Assembly (NCBI RefSeq): GCF_021728395.1
Contig: NZ_JAKKCM010000007.1
Location: forward strand, 79,339-143,338
Reading direction: 5' to 3'
Length of the DNA: 64,000 nucleotides
Source of the DNA: Vibrio sp. J1-1
Lineage (GTDB): Bacteria > Pseudomonadota > Gammaproteobacteria > Enterobacterales > Vibrionaceae
Below, one piece after another: positions 17,630 through 27,690 of the stretch (the stretch's first letter is position 1; each line of letters starts with the position of its first letter). The translations under genes and the position numbers were made by a program. The notes below the pieces were generated by a model, which was not told the origin of the DNA, searched no databases, and saw only the letters and a program-made list of their open reading frames with translations.

Positions 17630-18002
17630 ACTTATCCCTCCCCCCTTTAAACAACTACCCAATCCACTCAGTGATTTCCTCAATTGATATAGCACTATAC
17701 TGGTGTACAAAGACTCCTTTTGATTTAAACATGTCAGTACTTATCTGATCTCGCATTAACCACATAAGCGTGGACAGCGCGATGACAACTCCATCCTACG
17801 AAGGCTATGTGGGACCAAGCACTGAATACATTGAGTTGAGGTACTAGATAGGAAGAAGCGTTGAACTTAGGAAGGGAAAATGGGGATTGTTCTCATGGGC
17901 AAAACACGGCTTTAATTTATGCAAGAAAAGAACCGATAGATAAAGCCCCCACACTTAGCGTAGAAACTATGGGATCCAAAAGAGTGAATAGCATAACGTG
18001 AC
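17630..18002. other. Intergenic region downstream of tfoR and 3' of tfoS
   Basis: No gene supported. The sequence is not obviously repetitive. It separates the sRNA from the convergent tfoS gene. I see no convincing terminator for tfoS beyond the tfoR one. Confidence 0.5.
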
Positions 18003-21000
18003 TTATTGGTTCTCTTGAGTCAGTGCAAACTTCGAAGGAGGCAAGCCAAAATATAATCTGAACTTCTGGCTAAAATATGACGGATCGTTGAAACCGCAAT
18101 TAAATGCAACTTCACTGATTTTCTCTCCGGCTAGTAGCTGCTCACAGGCGGTCTCTAAGCGTACTTCCGTTAGGTAATCTTTTAACGTTCTTGATGAGGC
18201 TGATTTGAAACGCCTTTGCAAACTGCGTTCAGACATAAATAACATCTTTGCCGCTGATGCAGTACCAAACTCAGCATCGTGGTAATGCTCAGCCACGAGC
18301 TGGTAAACCTTTTGCAGCCATTCATCTTCAGGACTAACCAAATCGCCACCCTCTTTTTCTGGCTCAAACTCTGACAACGGATCTTCTACGTGACTAAGCT
18401 CTTGAGCGACTGGCCATGTGATCTCAATTTTGTTCTGTGCATCAGAAGAAAATACAGCTAAATGACCACCACTCTCGCTGACTAATTGTGTGATACTGTC
18501 TATTCCTAGATCGGTAGTATTCCCATTTGATACCCGACCTAACGATATTTTGTTCGTCAATTGACTACCGTAATCTATAAAACTTAACCAGACGGATTCA
18601 CTTCTCTCAGACAGCATGATCTTGACCGTTTGCCCACGATAAGAACGCTTAATGATATTGGCAAAAATGCTGTTAAAAATGACGTCTAAGTTGAAGCATT
18701 CCAGAGCAATTCTACTCGACTTGTTCTCATCAATAATCTCGGCCAGAATACCTGCTTTCGCAAAATCTTCTTTCCATACATCGACTACGGATTGCGTTAT
18801 TTGACTCAAATTGTAGTTGTGGCTGCCACCACAGGATTCATCCGGAACACTTCTTAATTCATTTAATTGCCAATAGGCTTTAACAAAGTGATCTTGTGTT
18901 GGAGCATCCATCGCTTGGGGAAATTTAGAGGCAAGATGATCAACGCTTGATTTGATTGATTGAGCGACATGATCGACCAATAAGTTTCTTACTTGGATCT
19001 GTTTACGAAGTTGTTGGTTGCTGGTTAGCAGTACACGGCTTTGGTGTCTAAGTTGGTTGGTTTTGAGAGTAACTTGCGCGGCCAACGCACGATTGACTTG
19101 CACCATATAACGAGAGCGCCAATATGTGAGTAAGCCCAAAATTATGAGCGTTGCTGCTAGGAAAGCAAAAATAGCCAGTGAAGATAAATACCATGGTTGC
19201 TTAACCTTAAAGCGAGACTCTAATCCAATCAAACCTGCAGAAACTTGAGACTGGCTACTTACTTGAAGATGGTACTCGCCGGAATTAAGGTGTTCTAAGG
19301 TAAGTTGTCCGCCTTCCAATGTTTGCCAGGGCTCACCTTCACTCAATCTATAATACAAGTTTTGGCTATCGGGTCTTGGCATGGTACCAAAGCGGAAGCT
19401 TAATGATGAGCCATAAGGTAATTCAACGCCATCAAGACTAGCACTTCCTACCTGAAGAACTTCATTTTCATGCACTACCTGACTAACGATAAACCTAGAC
19501 TCGGGGGCATTGGATACCAGTAAAGTTGAGGCTTTGGCTTTGACCAAGCCATATTTCGAGCCGAGTACTAGCTCGCTATCCTGGCCTTCTTCTCCTTGTA
19601 TTACGGTACATACTCCTGGTAGAAACTCATTGTTTAACAAACCGGATGAAGAAGAGAAATGCTTTACCAACTCTCCAGAAAGATCGTAGTAGCTCAACCC
19701 GACAGACGAAGCAAGCCAGACACCTTGAGCGTCACTGATCATGCAGGCAGGTCTGGTATTAGAGACACTCAATTCTACGACTTGTTCTGAATCACCGACA
19801 TTAACCGTTTTAAATAAACCATAAGAGGAAGCAAACCAAAGTTTGCCATCAGTAGCAGTAAGAATATCTAGGGATTCACCAAATTTTTCCGAAAATCGCT
19901 TGAAGCGAATTTGTTCATTGTCGTATTCATAAACACCGTGATCGGTGCCAATCAATAATCGATCTTGCGTATCGTATAAGCTAGTAATCTTTGCAGGTAA
20001 GTACTGGCTAACTAGCCATTCACTGCCAAGGCTCCTTACCCGTTGATTAGCGATATCAACGCTATACAGTTGATAACCACTTACTACCCAAAGACGTGAA
20101 GCATCATCGGCAGCAAGGTGTTCAACAGCATGTCCGGCCATAACTTGTAAGTAAGGAAAAGTGACCTCTTTTAAGCCATCAAGGTCGAATACTTTTAACC
20201 CTTGTGAGGTTGCGAGCCAAAGCAGCCCCTCTTGAAACACTAGATCATTGATTGGAGAGTGAGACTCTAGGATTATTTCATTACCTTGCAACCCTCTCCG
20301 ATAGAGTTTGTAATCATCAGCAAACCACAACGCACCATCAGGTCCAGTCACTGTTTTTCTGATTCTTCCCGATAGTGTTTGTGAATCGTAACTACTGAAG
20401 GTAATCCGCTCAAACTTTTTACTGAACATGGAGTAGTAACGAATTCCCTGTCCAGTTGCTATCCACATCCCCCCCATGTTGTCGCTCAACAGTGAAAATA
20501 TCTTGTTACTATCTAGCTCTAACTCAAGGAAACTTGAGGATTCAACTTCCGTCACCTCCCCGGTCAAAAACGAATATAAGTACAGACCATGTTCGGTGCC
20601 CACCCAATACTCTTGGTTGGTCTCTGCAAACGTTAACACATGTGAGCCTCCTACTTGGGTGACTTTCTTATTCGGCTCATTAATGTTGAAAACTAACGCA
20701 CCGCGAAGCGTCCCAAGCAATATTTCACGTCGCGTAGGGGAATAGTAGATTTTTTCAATGTAGTTTTGGCCAGATTCAGCGACATGATCAAAGGCGTTTC
20801 CTTCGGACAGATAAAAGCCCGAAGTAGTGGCAAGTGCCCATTTACCTTCTATAAAAATCGCATCATTAATATAGACGTAACTATTGTTGCTATGGTGATA
20901 AAGATGGAGTAATGATAACGTTCTCAACTCACTAGTTTCGGTATTGTAAGTATAAAAATGTGCACCATCACTGACCCAGATATAGTGGTCTGAAGCGCCG

Positions 21001-21371
21001 ATCTTTCTGATTTGGGAGCCAGGATTAAGGCTGAACACCAAACGCCGCTCTTGATTTGGATAGGTTTGGTAGACTTCATTCTCCACGAAAGTCCAAAACG
21101 CGCCTTTATTGTAGGCAAGTTGTTTGACAGGGTTCTTCAAAAAACTGCCTGATTTAGGGAGTATATTCTGACCATCATAGAACAAAACACGTCCATGAAC
21201 GTCGTGTATCCAAAGGCCACCTTGCTCGCCTAAATACAAATTTTCCGCTGCAACAAAAGTCCCCTTAACCTGAGTAGGCAAAGGGTAAAAAATCGCATTA
21301 GCTTTATTAAACGCGAATGCATGACATGAAATAACCGCTCCAACGAGTAAGAGAGCCAGATAGCGTAGCAA
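18003..21371 (-). CDS. tfoS: TfoS, membrane-bound chitin-responsive regulator of competence
   Basis: A 1122-residue one-protein signalling system. A signal/anchor segment (1-20) leads into a large periplasmic beta-propeller with repeats such as GGMWIATGQGIRYY, GLLWLATSQGLKVF and GKLWFASSYGLFKT. A Y_Y_Y-type domain (about 640-715) follows, then a single membrane helix (about 729-751). A coiled-coil and degenerate histidine-kinase-like region comes next, and a C-terminal AraC-type DNA-binding domain (about 1020-1118, with CGFNDPSYFSQKFR) ends the protein. V. cholerae TfoS (VC2080) has this design and position: it senses chitin oligosaccharides and activates tfoR transcription. I see no clear H-box phosphoacceptor and no receiver domain, consistent with direct membrane-tethered activation. 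Confidence 0.9.
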   Translation of the reverse strand: MLRYLALLLVGAVISCHAFAFNKANAIFYPLPTQVKGTFVAAENLYLGEQGGLWIHDVHGRVLFYDGQNILPKSGSFLKNPVKQLAYNKGAFWTFVENEVYQTYPNQERRLVFSLNPGSQIRKIGASDHYIWVSDGAHFYTYNTETSELRTLSLLHLYHHSNNSYVYINDAIFIEGKWALATTSGFYLSEGNAFDHVAESGQNYIEKIYYSPTRREILLGTLRGALVFNINEPNKKVTQVGGSHVLTFAETNQEYWVGTEHGLYLYSFLTGEVTEVESSSFLELELDSNKIFSLLSDNMGGMWIATGQGIRYYSMFSKKFERITFSSYDSQTLSGRIRKTVTGPDGALWFADDYKLYRRGLQGNEIILESHSPINDLVFQEGLLWLATSQGLKVFDLDGLKEVTFPYLQVMAGHAVEHLAADDASRLWVVSGYQLYSVDIANQRVRSLGSEWLVSQYLPAKITSLYDTQDRLLIGTDHGVYEYDNEQIRFKRFSEKFGESLDILTATDGKLWFASSYGLFKTVNVGDSEQVVELSVSNTRPACMISDAQGVWLASSVGLSYYDLSGELVKHFSSSSGLLNNEFLPGVCTVIQGEEGQDSELVLGSKYGLVKAKASTLLVSNAPESRFIVSQVVHENEVLQVGSASLDGVELPYGSSLSFRFGTMPRPDSQNLYYRLSEGEPWQTLEGGQLTLEHLNSGEYHLQVSSQSQVSAGLIGLESRFKVKQPWYLSSLAIFAFLAATLIILGLLTYWRSRYMVQVNRALAAQVTLKTNQLRHQSRVLLTSNQQLRKQIQVRNLLVDHVAQSIKSSVDHLASKFPQAMDAPTQDHFVKAYWQLNELRSVPDESCGGSHNYNLSQITQSVVDVWKEDFAKAGILAEIIDENKSSRIALECFNLDVIFNSIFANIIKRSYRGQTVKIMLSERSESVWLSFIDYGSQLTNKISLGRVSNGNTTDLGIDSITQLVSESGGHLAVFSSDAQNKIEITWPVAQELSHVEDPLSEFEPEKEGGDLVSPEDEWLQKVYQLVAEHYHDAEFGTASAAKMLFMSERSLQRRFKSASSRTLKDYLTEVRLETACEQLLAGEKISEVAFNCGFNDPSYFSQKFRLYFGLPPSKFALTQENQ

Positions 21372-21572
21372 GACGAAACCTTTAATATCTAAATTTATGC
21401 CGACTCGTCATGCTTCATGACTTCCTTAACATGGTTATTTCGAGTCGCTAATTATTAGGTAATAATATCTCAATTGGTTCTTGAGAAAAGGCTCGCCTTA
21501 CCAAAGGTTGTAATTCTTACTGCTGGATCACGTAAAAACAGAAAATTCCGACAAAGAATAACAACCCCATAA

Positions 21573-22454
21573 CTATTTGTTGCCTAAACACTGCTCGAAG
21601 CTATCTGCCATACCAGACAGGAACACGAAGTAACTTCCAGGTTTAGTTTCAACTGCGCTCCCTAATGGATCCAGCTCACCTTTAGCCACATTACTTCCAC
21701 GCATAACACTTTCAACAACGGCTGGCGTAAATTGTGGTTCAGAGAACACACAGGCAACATCCCCAGACCTAAGGGCTTTGCGAATTTCAATCAGTGTTTT
21801 TGCTCCAGGCTTGCGATCAGGGCTTACGGTAAAGGCACCAAGTTGATTAAGTTGATACCTCTCTTCAAAGTAACCATAAGCATCATGAAATACAAAGTAG
21901 CCTTTATCTTTTACTGTATCGAGTTTGCCCTTAATTTCACTATCAGTCGCCGCCAATTGAGCTTCGAAGTGAGAAAGGTTCTCTTTGTACTTATTCGCAT
22001 TGGTTGAATCAATCTCAATAAGTTTTTCCGTCAGCGCTTCAGCTACTTGTTTGACAGGTTCAACTCCTAGCCAAAAGTGCGGGTCGTAAGAGCCATGGTT
22101 ATGCCCGTCGTGATCATGATTGTGCTCATTATCAAATTCACGTAATGCTAAATCCGGAATAGCACTGATCGTCATTGTATTTGCTTTGCCTGCCACGACT
22201 TTCTCAAGAAAAGGCTCTAGGTCATGTCCGTACCAAATGACCAGATCAGCTGAGGCGACTTTCTTCACGTCTGAAGGACGCAGAGCATAATCATGCGGGG
22301 AAGTATTTGACTGTAGCAATACCTCTGGCTCCGTCACGCCTTGGGTAAGTTCTGTCACCACCAATTGGATAGGTTTTATACTGGTAAGCACTGTTACCGC
22401 GTGCGCAGGTAACGTTAGCATTGCCGAAGCAATAAGAATTAAGGCTCTTTTCAT
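21573..22454 (-). CDS. znuA: ZnuA, periplasmic zinc-binding protein of the Znu ABC transporter
   Basis: A 293-residue cluster A-I solute-binding protein. A signal peptide (MKRALILIAS... to AHA, about 19 residues) precedes the mature protein. A His/Asp-rich flexible loop (about 117-132, including HNHDHDGHNHG) precedes the ligand segment DPHFWLG, typical of ZnuA. The start at 22454 gives a proper signal peptide; a longer ATG reading from 22487 would overlap the Zur box. It diverges from znuCB. Confidence 0.95.
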   Translation of the reverse strand: MKRALILIASAMLTLPAHAVTVLTSIKPIQLVVTELTQGVTEPEVLLQSNTSPHDYALRPSDVKKVASADLVIWYGHDLEPFLEKVVAGKANTMTISAIPDLALREFDNEHNHDHDGHNHGSYDPHFWLGVEPVKQVAEALTEKLIEIDSTNANKYKENLSHFEAQLAATDSEIKGKLDTVKDKGYFVFHDAYGYFEERYQLNQLGAFTVSPDRKPGAKTLIEIRKALRSGDVACVFSEPQFTPAVVESVMRGSNVAKGELDPLGSAVETKPGSYFVFLSGMADSFEQCLGNK

Positions 22455-22488
22455 AGTTTTACTTGGGATATCGAGTGGAAAGTGCAAT

Positions 22489-22507
22489 AATGTTACATTA
22501 TAACATT
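22489..22507. promoter_or_regulatory. Zur box between znuA and znuCB
   Basis: AATGTTACATTATAACATT differs from the known Zur core AATGTTATANTATAACATT at a single defined position. It is centred between the divergent starts at 22454 and 22533, so one operator can repress both promoters in zinc-replete cells. Confidence 0.88.
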
Positions 22508-22532
22508 ATTGATTTGCAAACGAGTTTCATTC

Positions 22533-23318
22533 ATGTCCTCATTAGTCCATCTGGAACACTTATGCGTCGAATTCGATGAACGCAAAGTTCTGGACAACAT
22601 CAGCATGGAATTAACCAAGGGTAAAATAACCACCCTGATTGGCCCCAACGGCGCTGGGAAATCAACTCTAGTAAAAGTTATTTTAGGGCTCCAGAAGCCG
22701 ACTAGTGGGAAATTATCTAAAAAAAAGAAATTAAAAATTGGTTACGTCCCACAGAAGTTAAAGCTCAATGACTCTTTACCATTAAATGTCACTCGATTTT
22801 TAAATTTGGCAGGCAAATACAGCAAGCAAGAGTGTATTGATGCACTGAGACTTGTCGGAGCTGAGCACCTAATCAGCAGCAATATGCACAGCCTGTCTGG
22901 TGGTGAAAATCAGCGCGTCCTCCTTGCAAGAGCTTTGCTTCAGCGTCCTGAGCTTCTTGTTCTTGATGAACCCGCTCAAGGTGTGGATATTCAGGGACAA
23001 ATCGACCTGTATGATTTAATAGAGAACATTCGTCACCGATTTGACTGCGCTATTTTTATGGTTTCCCACGATTTGCATTTAGTGATGGCCAAAACAGATG
23101 ATGTCATTTGCTTACATCACCACGTTTGCTGTTTCGGTTCTCCTGCAACGATTACTCAGGATCCATCCTACATCGCCTTATTTGGTCATGCTGGTAGAGA
23201 ATCATTAGCGTTTTATCATCACGACCATCATCACCATCATGACCTGTCCGGTGACCCAGTTTCTGGTGATGCGTCTTCTTGCGCCAAGCATAACCACGGA
23301 CACCATCACCATGATTGA
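22533..23318 (+). CDS. znuC: ZnuC, zinc ABC transporter ATPase with His-rich tail
   Basis: A 261-residue ATPase powering zinc uptake. Walker [10 protein letters not shown], signature LSGGENQR and Walker [11 protein letters not shown] are present. The C-terminus (about 228-261) is a His-rich extension with HHDHHHHHD and ends in HHHHD, likely zinc-binding. Start [10 protein letters not shown] at 22533 follows the Zur site by 25 bases; the ORF can be extended upstream by eight codons, but that would start within the operator region. The stop overlaps the znuB start by eight bases. Confidence 0.94.
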   Translation: MSSLVHLEHLCVEFDERKVLDNISMELTKGKITTLIGPNGAGKSTLVKVILGLQKPTSGKLSKKKKLKIGYVPQKLKLNDSLPLNVTRFLNLAGKYSKQECIDALRLVGAEHLISSNMHSLSGGENQRVLLARALLQRPELLVLDEPAQGVDIQGQIDLYDLIENIRHRFDCAIFMVSHDLHLVMAKTDDVICLHHHVCCFGSPATITQDPSYIALFGHAGRESLAFYHHDHHHHHDLSGDPVSGDASSCAKHNHGHHHHD

Positions 23319-24096
23319 GTTTCTTCTCCCCTCTATTCTTGCCGGTATTGGCATCGCAATCATCGCTGGGCCATTAGGTTCATTCGTAGTGTGGCGGAAA
23401 ATGGCGTACTTTGGCGACACGCTAGCCCACGCATCTCTGATGGGTCTGGCGCTTGGCTTTTTGCTTAATGTGAACATTTACCTTGCTTTACTTGTGTGTT
23501 GCCTCGCTCTAGCCGTACTACTGGTAACACTGCAGAAGCAACAGTTAGTCGCCACTGACACCTTACTCGGTATTTTGGCTCATAGTTCCCTATCGATAGG
23601 CTTAGTATCGGTTAGCTTTCTGGATAACGTGCGCGTTGATTTGATGAGCTACTTATTTGGTGATTTGCTGGCTGTTTCATTGCAGGACTTGGTATTTATT
23701 TATGCTGGTGTTGTTGCCGTTAGTGCGTGTTTATATATTTTCTGGCGCCCATTGCTATCGAGTACAGTCAGTGAAGAGCTTGCCGCTGTTGAAGGCGTGA
23801 ATACCGATCTTGTACGTCTGGTACTAATGTTAATGGTGGGCGTAGTGATTGCGGTGGGCATGAAGTTTGTCGGTGCGTTAATCATGACATCACTGCTTAT
23901 TATTCCTGCGGCAACGGCTCGAAAACTATCTTCTACGCCTGAACAGATGGCGCTGTTTGCCTCTATTATAGGCTCGATTTCTGTGTTGATGGGGTTAAGC
24001 CTATCTTGGCACTTTGACACTCCAGCTGGTCCTTCCGTTGTGATAAGCGCAACTTCGCTGTTTATGCTAAGCCAAATAGTCCAACGTAAAGCATAA
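23311..24096 (+). CDS. znuB: ZnuB, zinc ABC transporter permease
   Basis: A 261-residue ABC-3 family permease with about eight or nine membrane helices. It starts [12 protein letters not shown] at 23311, overlapping the end of znuC by eight bases, so the two are translationally coupled. Conserved permease features include [11 protein letters not shown] near residue 38 and [17 protein letters not shown] near 190. It completes the ZnuABC system with ZnuA. Confidence 0.94.
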   Translation: MIEFLLPSILAGIGIAIIAGPLGSFVVWRKMAYFGDTLAHASLMGLALGFLLNVNIYLALLVCCLALAVLLVTLQKQQLVATDTLLGILAHSSLSIGLVSVSFLDNVRVDLMSYLFGDLLAVSLQDLVFIYAGVVAVSACLYIFWRPLLSSTVSEELAAVEGVNTDLVRLVLMLMVGVVIAVGMKFVGALIMTSLLIIPAATARKLSSTPEQMALFASIIGSISVLMGLSLSWHFDTPAGPSVVISATSLFMLSQIVQRKA

Positions 24097-24176
24097 CACT
24101 GACATCAGTATGAGCTTGATGGTTAAGAACTTTAGCTCACTTTACTTATCCTCATTCTTAACCAAACTCCACGATC

Positions 24177-24205
24177 AAAAAAAGCCTGGCAATGCCAGGC
24201 TTTTG
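24177..24205. terminator. Bidirectional terminator between znuB and sucD
   Basis: Eight-bp stem AGCCTGGC/GCCAGGCT with a 3-nt loop. The minus strand ends in a long T run (sucABCD end); the plus strand ends in four T (znuCB). Confidence 0.88.
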
Positions 24206-24223
24206 CAATCAAACAAGTTGGCA

Positions 24224-25096
24224 TTACCAGCCTGTTACTTCACGTAGACCTTGACCGATCTCTGCTAGAGACTTAACCGTCTTAACGCCAGCCGCTTCTA
24301 GTGCAGCGAATTTGTCTTCAGCAGTACCTTTACCACCAGAGATGATCGCACCAGCGTGACCCATACGTTTACCAGGAGGCGCAGTTACACCAGCGATGTA
24401 AGAAACTACTGGCTTAGTCACGTTCTCTTTGATGAACGCTGCCGCTTCTTCTTCTGCTGTACCACCGATTTCACCGATCATTACGATCGCTTCAGTCTCT
24501 GGGTCTTCTTGGAACAGTTTTAGGATATCAATGAAGTTTGAACCTGGGATTGGGTCACCACCGATACCAACACACGTAGACTGACCGAAGCCTTCGTCTG
24601 TAGTTTGCTTAACTGCTTCGTAAGTTAGTGTACCAGAACGAGATACGATACCTACTTTACCTTTCTTGTGAATGTGACCAGGCATGATACCGATCTTACA
24701 CTCATCAGGAGTGATAACACCCGGACAGTTAGGACCGATCATGCGAACGCCAGTTTCTTCTAGCTTCACTTTCACGTCGATCATATCTGTTGTAGGGATA
24801 CCTTCAGTGATGGTTACGATTAGCTCGATACCCGCGTCAATCGCTTCTAGGATTGCATCTTTACAGAAAGGTGCTGGTACGTAGATGACTGTCGCTGTTG
24901 CGCCAGTTGCTTCTACTGCTTCGCGAACTGTGTTGAATACAGGTAGACCTAGGTGAGTTTGGCCGCCTTTACCTGGAGACACACCACCAACCATTTGCGT
25001 ACCGTATGCGATAGCTTGCTCTGAGTGGAAAGTACCTTGACCACCAGTGAAACCCTGACAGATTACTTTAGTGTCTTTGTTAATTAATACAGACAT
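24224..25096 (-). CDS. sucD: Succinyl-CoA synthetase alpha subunit
   Basis: A 290-residue alpha subunit with an N-terminal CoA-binding Rossmann domain ([15 protein letters not shown]) and a ligase domain with the phosphorylated active-site His in GHAGAII near residue 247. With SucC it interconverts succinyl-CoA and succinate with substrate-level phosphorylation. Its start overlaps the sucC stop by one base. It is the last gene of the leftward TCA block and is followed by a strong terminator. Confidence 0.97.
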   Translation of the reverse strand: MSVLINKDTKVICQGFTGGQGTFHSEQAIAYGTQMVGGVSPGKGGQTHLGLPVFNTVREAVEATGATATVIYVPAPFCKDAILEAIDAGIELIVTITEGIPTTDMIDVKVKLEETGVRMIGPNCPGVITPDECKIGIMPGHIHKKGKVGIVSRSGTLTYEAVKQTTDEGFGQSTCVGIGGDPIPGSNFIDILKLFQEDPETEAIVMIGEIGGTAEEEAAAFIKENVTKPVVSYIAGVTAPPGKRMGHAGAIISGGKGTAEDKFAALEAAGVKTVKSLAEIGQGLREVTGW

Positions 25097-26262
25097 TATT
25101 TAGCCTCCGCAGCAGCAACAACTTTCTGAGCAGCATCTGTTAGCGACTCAGCAGCAATGATATCAACATCAGAATTAGCAAGAACTTCGCGACCTAAGTC
25201 AGCGTTTGTACCTTCTAGACGAACAACAACAGGTACGCTTACACCTACCTCTTTAACCGCACCGATAATACCTTCTGCGATCATGTCACAACGTACGATA
25301 CCGCCGAAGATGTTTACGAGTACCGCTTTCACGTTGTCATCAGATAGGATGATCTTGAATGCTTCAGCAACACGTTCTTTGGTTGCGCCGCCACCTACGT
25401 CTAGGAAGTTAGCTGGTTTGCCGCCGTGTAGGTTTACGATATCCATCGTACCCATTGCAAGGCCTGCACCGTTAACCATACAGCCAACGTTACCGTCTAA
25501 TGCTACGTAGTTCAGTTCCCACTGAGCCGCGTGCGCTTCACGCTCATCTTCTTGTGATGGATCGTGCATTTCACGAAGTTTAGGCTGACGGTATAGAGCG
25601 TTTGAGTCGATGTTGATTTTGCCGTCAAGACATAGCAGGTTACCTTCACCAGTAACCACAAGAGGGTTGATCTCTAGTAGAGCTAAGTCGTACTGAGCGA
25701 ACATCGTGCCAAGACCCATAAAGATCTTAACGAATTGTTTGATTTGGTCACCTTCGAGACCCAGTTTGAACGCAAGCTCGCGACCTTGGTAAGCTTGTGG
25801 GCCTACTAGTGGATCGATTGCTGCTTTGTGGATTAGCTCCGGCGTTTCTTCCGCAACTTTTTCGATTTCCACACCACCTTCAGTAGAAGCCATGAAAACG
25901 ATCTTACGGCTAGCACGGTCAACTACCGCACCTAGGTATAGTTCGTTTGCAATGTTTGATGCTTCTTCAACAAGGATTTTTGTTACAGGTTGACCATTTG
26001 CATCTGTTTGGTAAGTTACTAGGTTCTTACCTAGCCACTTTTGCGCAAACTCTTTTACGCCATCTTTTGTATCGTGTAGTTCTACGCCGCCCGCTTTACC
26101 GCGGCCACCAGCGTGAACCTGACACTTAACTACTTTCTTAGCTGTGCTGATACGGCCTGCGGCTTCAAAAGCTTCTTGTGGTGTATCACACGCGTAGCCT
26201 TCTGGCACAGGCAAACCGAATTCTGCAAACAGCTGTTTGGCTTGGTATTCATGCAAATTCAT
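25096..26262 (-). CDS. sucC: Succinyl-CoA synthetase beta subunit
   Basis: A 388-residue ATP-grasp beta subunit. It starts [12 protein letters not shown] at 26262, the standard family N-terminus; an ATG nine codons upstream is not used in homologues. [14 protein letters not shown] and the GGIVRCD loop are typical. It is coupled to sucD by stop/start overlap. Between sucB and sucC is a 194-bp spacer with hairpins. Confidence 0.97.
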   Translation of the reverse strand: MNLHEYQAKQLFAEFGLPVPEGYACDTPQEAFEAAGRISTAKKVVKCQVHAGGRGKAGGVELHDTKDGVKEFAQKWLGKNLVTYQTDANGQPVTKILVEEASNIANELYLGAVVDRASRKIVFMASTEGGVEIEKVAEETPELIHKAAIDPLVGPQAYQGRELAFKLGLEGDQIKQFVKIFMGLGTMFAQYDLALLEINPLVVTGEGNLLCLDGKINIDSNALYRQPKLREMHDPSQEDEREAHAAQWELNYVALDGNVGCMVNGAGLAMGTMDIVNLHGGKPANFLDVGGGATKERVAEAFKIILSDDNVKAVLVNIFGGIVRCDMIAEGIIGAVKEVGVSVPVVVRLEGTNADLGREVLANSDVDIIAAESLTDAAQKVVAAAEAK

Positions 26263-26456
26263 TTCGATATTCCGTTTGTTTTTCCCCAAAGGGATTTATT
26301 ATTTCCATAACGCCGCAGTCTTGGCTGCTTGTACGTCTGTAGGGTCTTCTCAAATCAATCACTAAGTGATTCAGATGAAGGCCAGACGTCGAGCTAGTCT
26401 AGCCATTGAAATTTTTAACGTCTAGCCGCCAAAGGCAACTAGACGTTTTAGCGATA
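26263..26456 (-). other. Structured sucB-sucC intercistronic spacer
   Basis: The spacer holds an inverted repeat AACGTCTAG (26417) / CTAGACGTT (26439) plus further ACGTCT-type fragments near 26333 and 26383. It is unusually long for neighbours of one operon (sucA-sucB is 28 bp) and can form one or more hairpins. It is not a classical T-tailed terminator, so RNA processing, stability or partial termination are options. Confidence 0.55.
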
Positions 26457-27662
26457 TTAAACGTCTAATAGGAGACGTGCTGGATCTTCTAGTAACTCTT
26501 TAATGGTTACTAGGAAGCCAACAGACTCACGACCATCGATTAAACGGTGATCGTAAGATAGCGCTAGGTACATCATTGGCAGGATTTCAACCTTGCCGTC
26601 CACAGCCATTGGGCGCTCTTGGATTTTGTGCATACCAAGAATCGCCGATTGCGGTGGGTTGATGATAGGTGTAGACATTAGTGAACCGAACACACCACCG
26701 TTAGTGATAGTGAAGTTACCGCCCATTAACTCATCTACTGTTAATTTACCGTCACGACCTTTAATCGCTAGCTCTTTGATACCTTTTTCGATATCAGCAA
26801 AACCCAGTGTGTCACAGTCTTTCAGTACTGGAGTTACCAGACCACGTGGCGTAGATACCGCCATACTGATGTCGAAGTAGTTGTGGTAAACGATCTCATC
26901 ACCATCGATAGACGCGTTTACTTCTGGGTAACGTTTTAGCGCTTCTGTTACAGCTTTCACATAGAAAGACATAAAGCCTAAACGTGTACCGTGACGCTCT
27001 TCGAACTGGTCTTTGTACTGCTTACGAAGATCCATGATTGGCTTCATGTTGACTTCGTTAAACGTCGTTAGCATCGCTGTGCTGTTTTTCGCCTCTAGCA
27101 GACGGTTTGCAACAGTCTTACGTAGGCGAGTCATCGGTACGCGTTTCTCACTACGTGCCGCTGCAGGTGCTTCAACGATTGGCGCTTCAGCTTTTGTTGC
27201 AGCTTTTGCGTTTGCTAGGTGCGCTTCAATATCTTCTCGAGTGATACGACCGCCAACACCAGTGCCTTTTACTTGGCCTGCTTCTAGGTTGTGTTCAGCC
27301 AGTAGTCGACGAACTGCTGGACTTAGCGCATCGTTGCTCTCTTCAGTAAGTGCCGCTTTGTGACGCTTATCTGGAGATGCTTGTGTACCTTCCGTTTTAT
27401 CTGTGGTTGGCTCACCCGCTACTGCACCAGGCTTCAATTTAGCAATCAGCTGCTTTGAAAGTACCGTCGCACCTTCGCCTTCAACAATAGCTTCTAAAAC
27501 ACCAGCTTCCGGAGCTGGCACTTCTAGCACTACTTTATCTGTTTCGATATCAACCAGTACTTCATCACGCTCGATAGTGTCGCCTGGTTGTTTGTGCCAT
27601 GTCGCAACGGTTGCATCTGCAACTGATTCAGGTAAATCTGGAACCAGAATTTCAATTGTCAT
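26457..27662 (-). CDS. sucB: Dihydrolipoyl succinyltransferase (E2 of 2-oxoglutarate dehydrogenase)
   Basis: A 401-residue E2 component. One lipoyl domain at the N-terminus has the modified lysine in IETDKVVLE (about residue 43). A peripheral-subunit binding domain (about 112-147, [13 protein letters not shown]) and a catalytic domain follow, with the signature [11 protein letters not shown] near the C-terminus. It lies 28 bases after sucA in the same operon. Confidence 0.97.
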   Translation of the reverse strand: MTIEILVPDLPESVADATVATWHKQPGDTIERDEVLVDIETDKVVLEVPAPEAGVLEAIVEGEGATVLSKQLIAKLKPGAVAGEPTTDKTEGTQASPDKRHKAALTEESNDALSPAVRRLLAEHNLEAGQVKGTGVGGRITREDIEAHLANAKAATKAEAPIVEAPAAARSEKRVPMTRLRKTVANRLLEAKNSTAMLTTFNEVNMKPIMDLRKQYKDQFEERHGTRLGFMSFYVKAVTEALKRYPEVNASIDGDEIVYHNYFDISMAVSTPRGLVTPVLKDCDTLGFADIEKGIKELAIKGRDGKLTVDELMGGNFTITNGGVFGSLMSTPIINPPQSAILGMHKIQERPMAVDGKVEILPMMYLALSYDHRLIDGRESVGFLVTIKELLEDPARLLLDV

Positions 27663-27690
27663 ATCTGTTTCTTCCTTTAACTTCTAGTTC

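Noticed and set aside
17447-17710. 87-codon minus-strand open frame between feoA and tfoS
   Set aside because: It lies antisense across the hairpins and terminator of the sRNA, has no family resemblance and no ribosome site of note.
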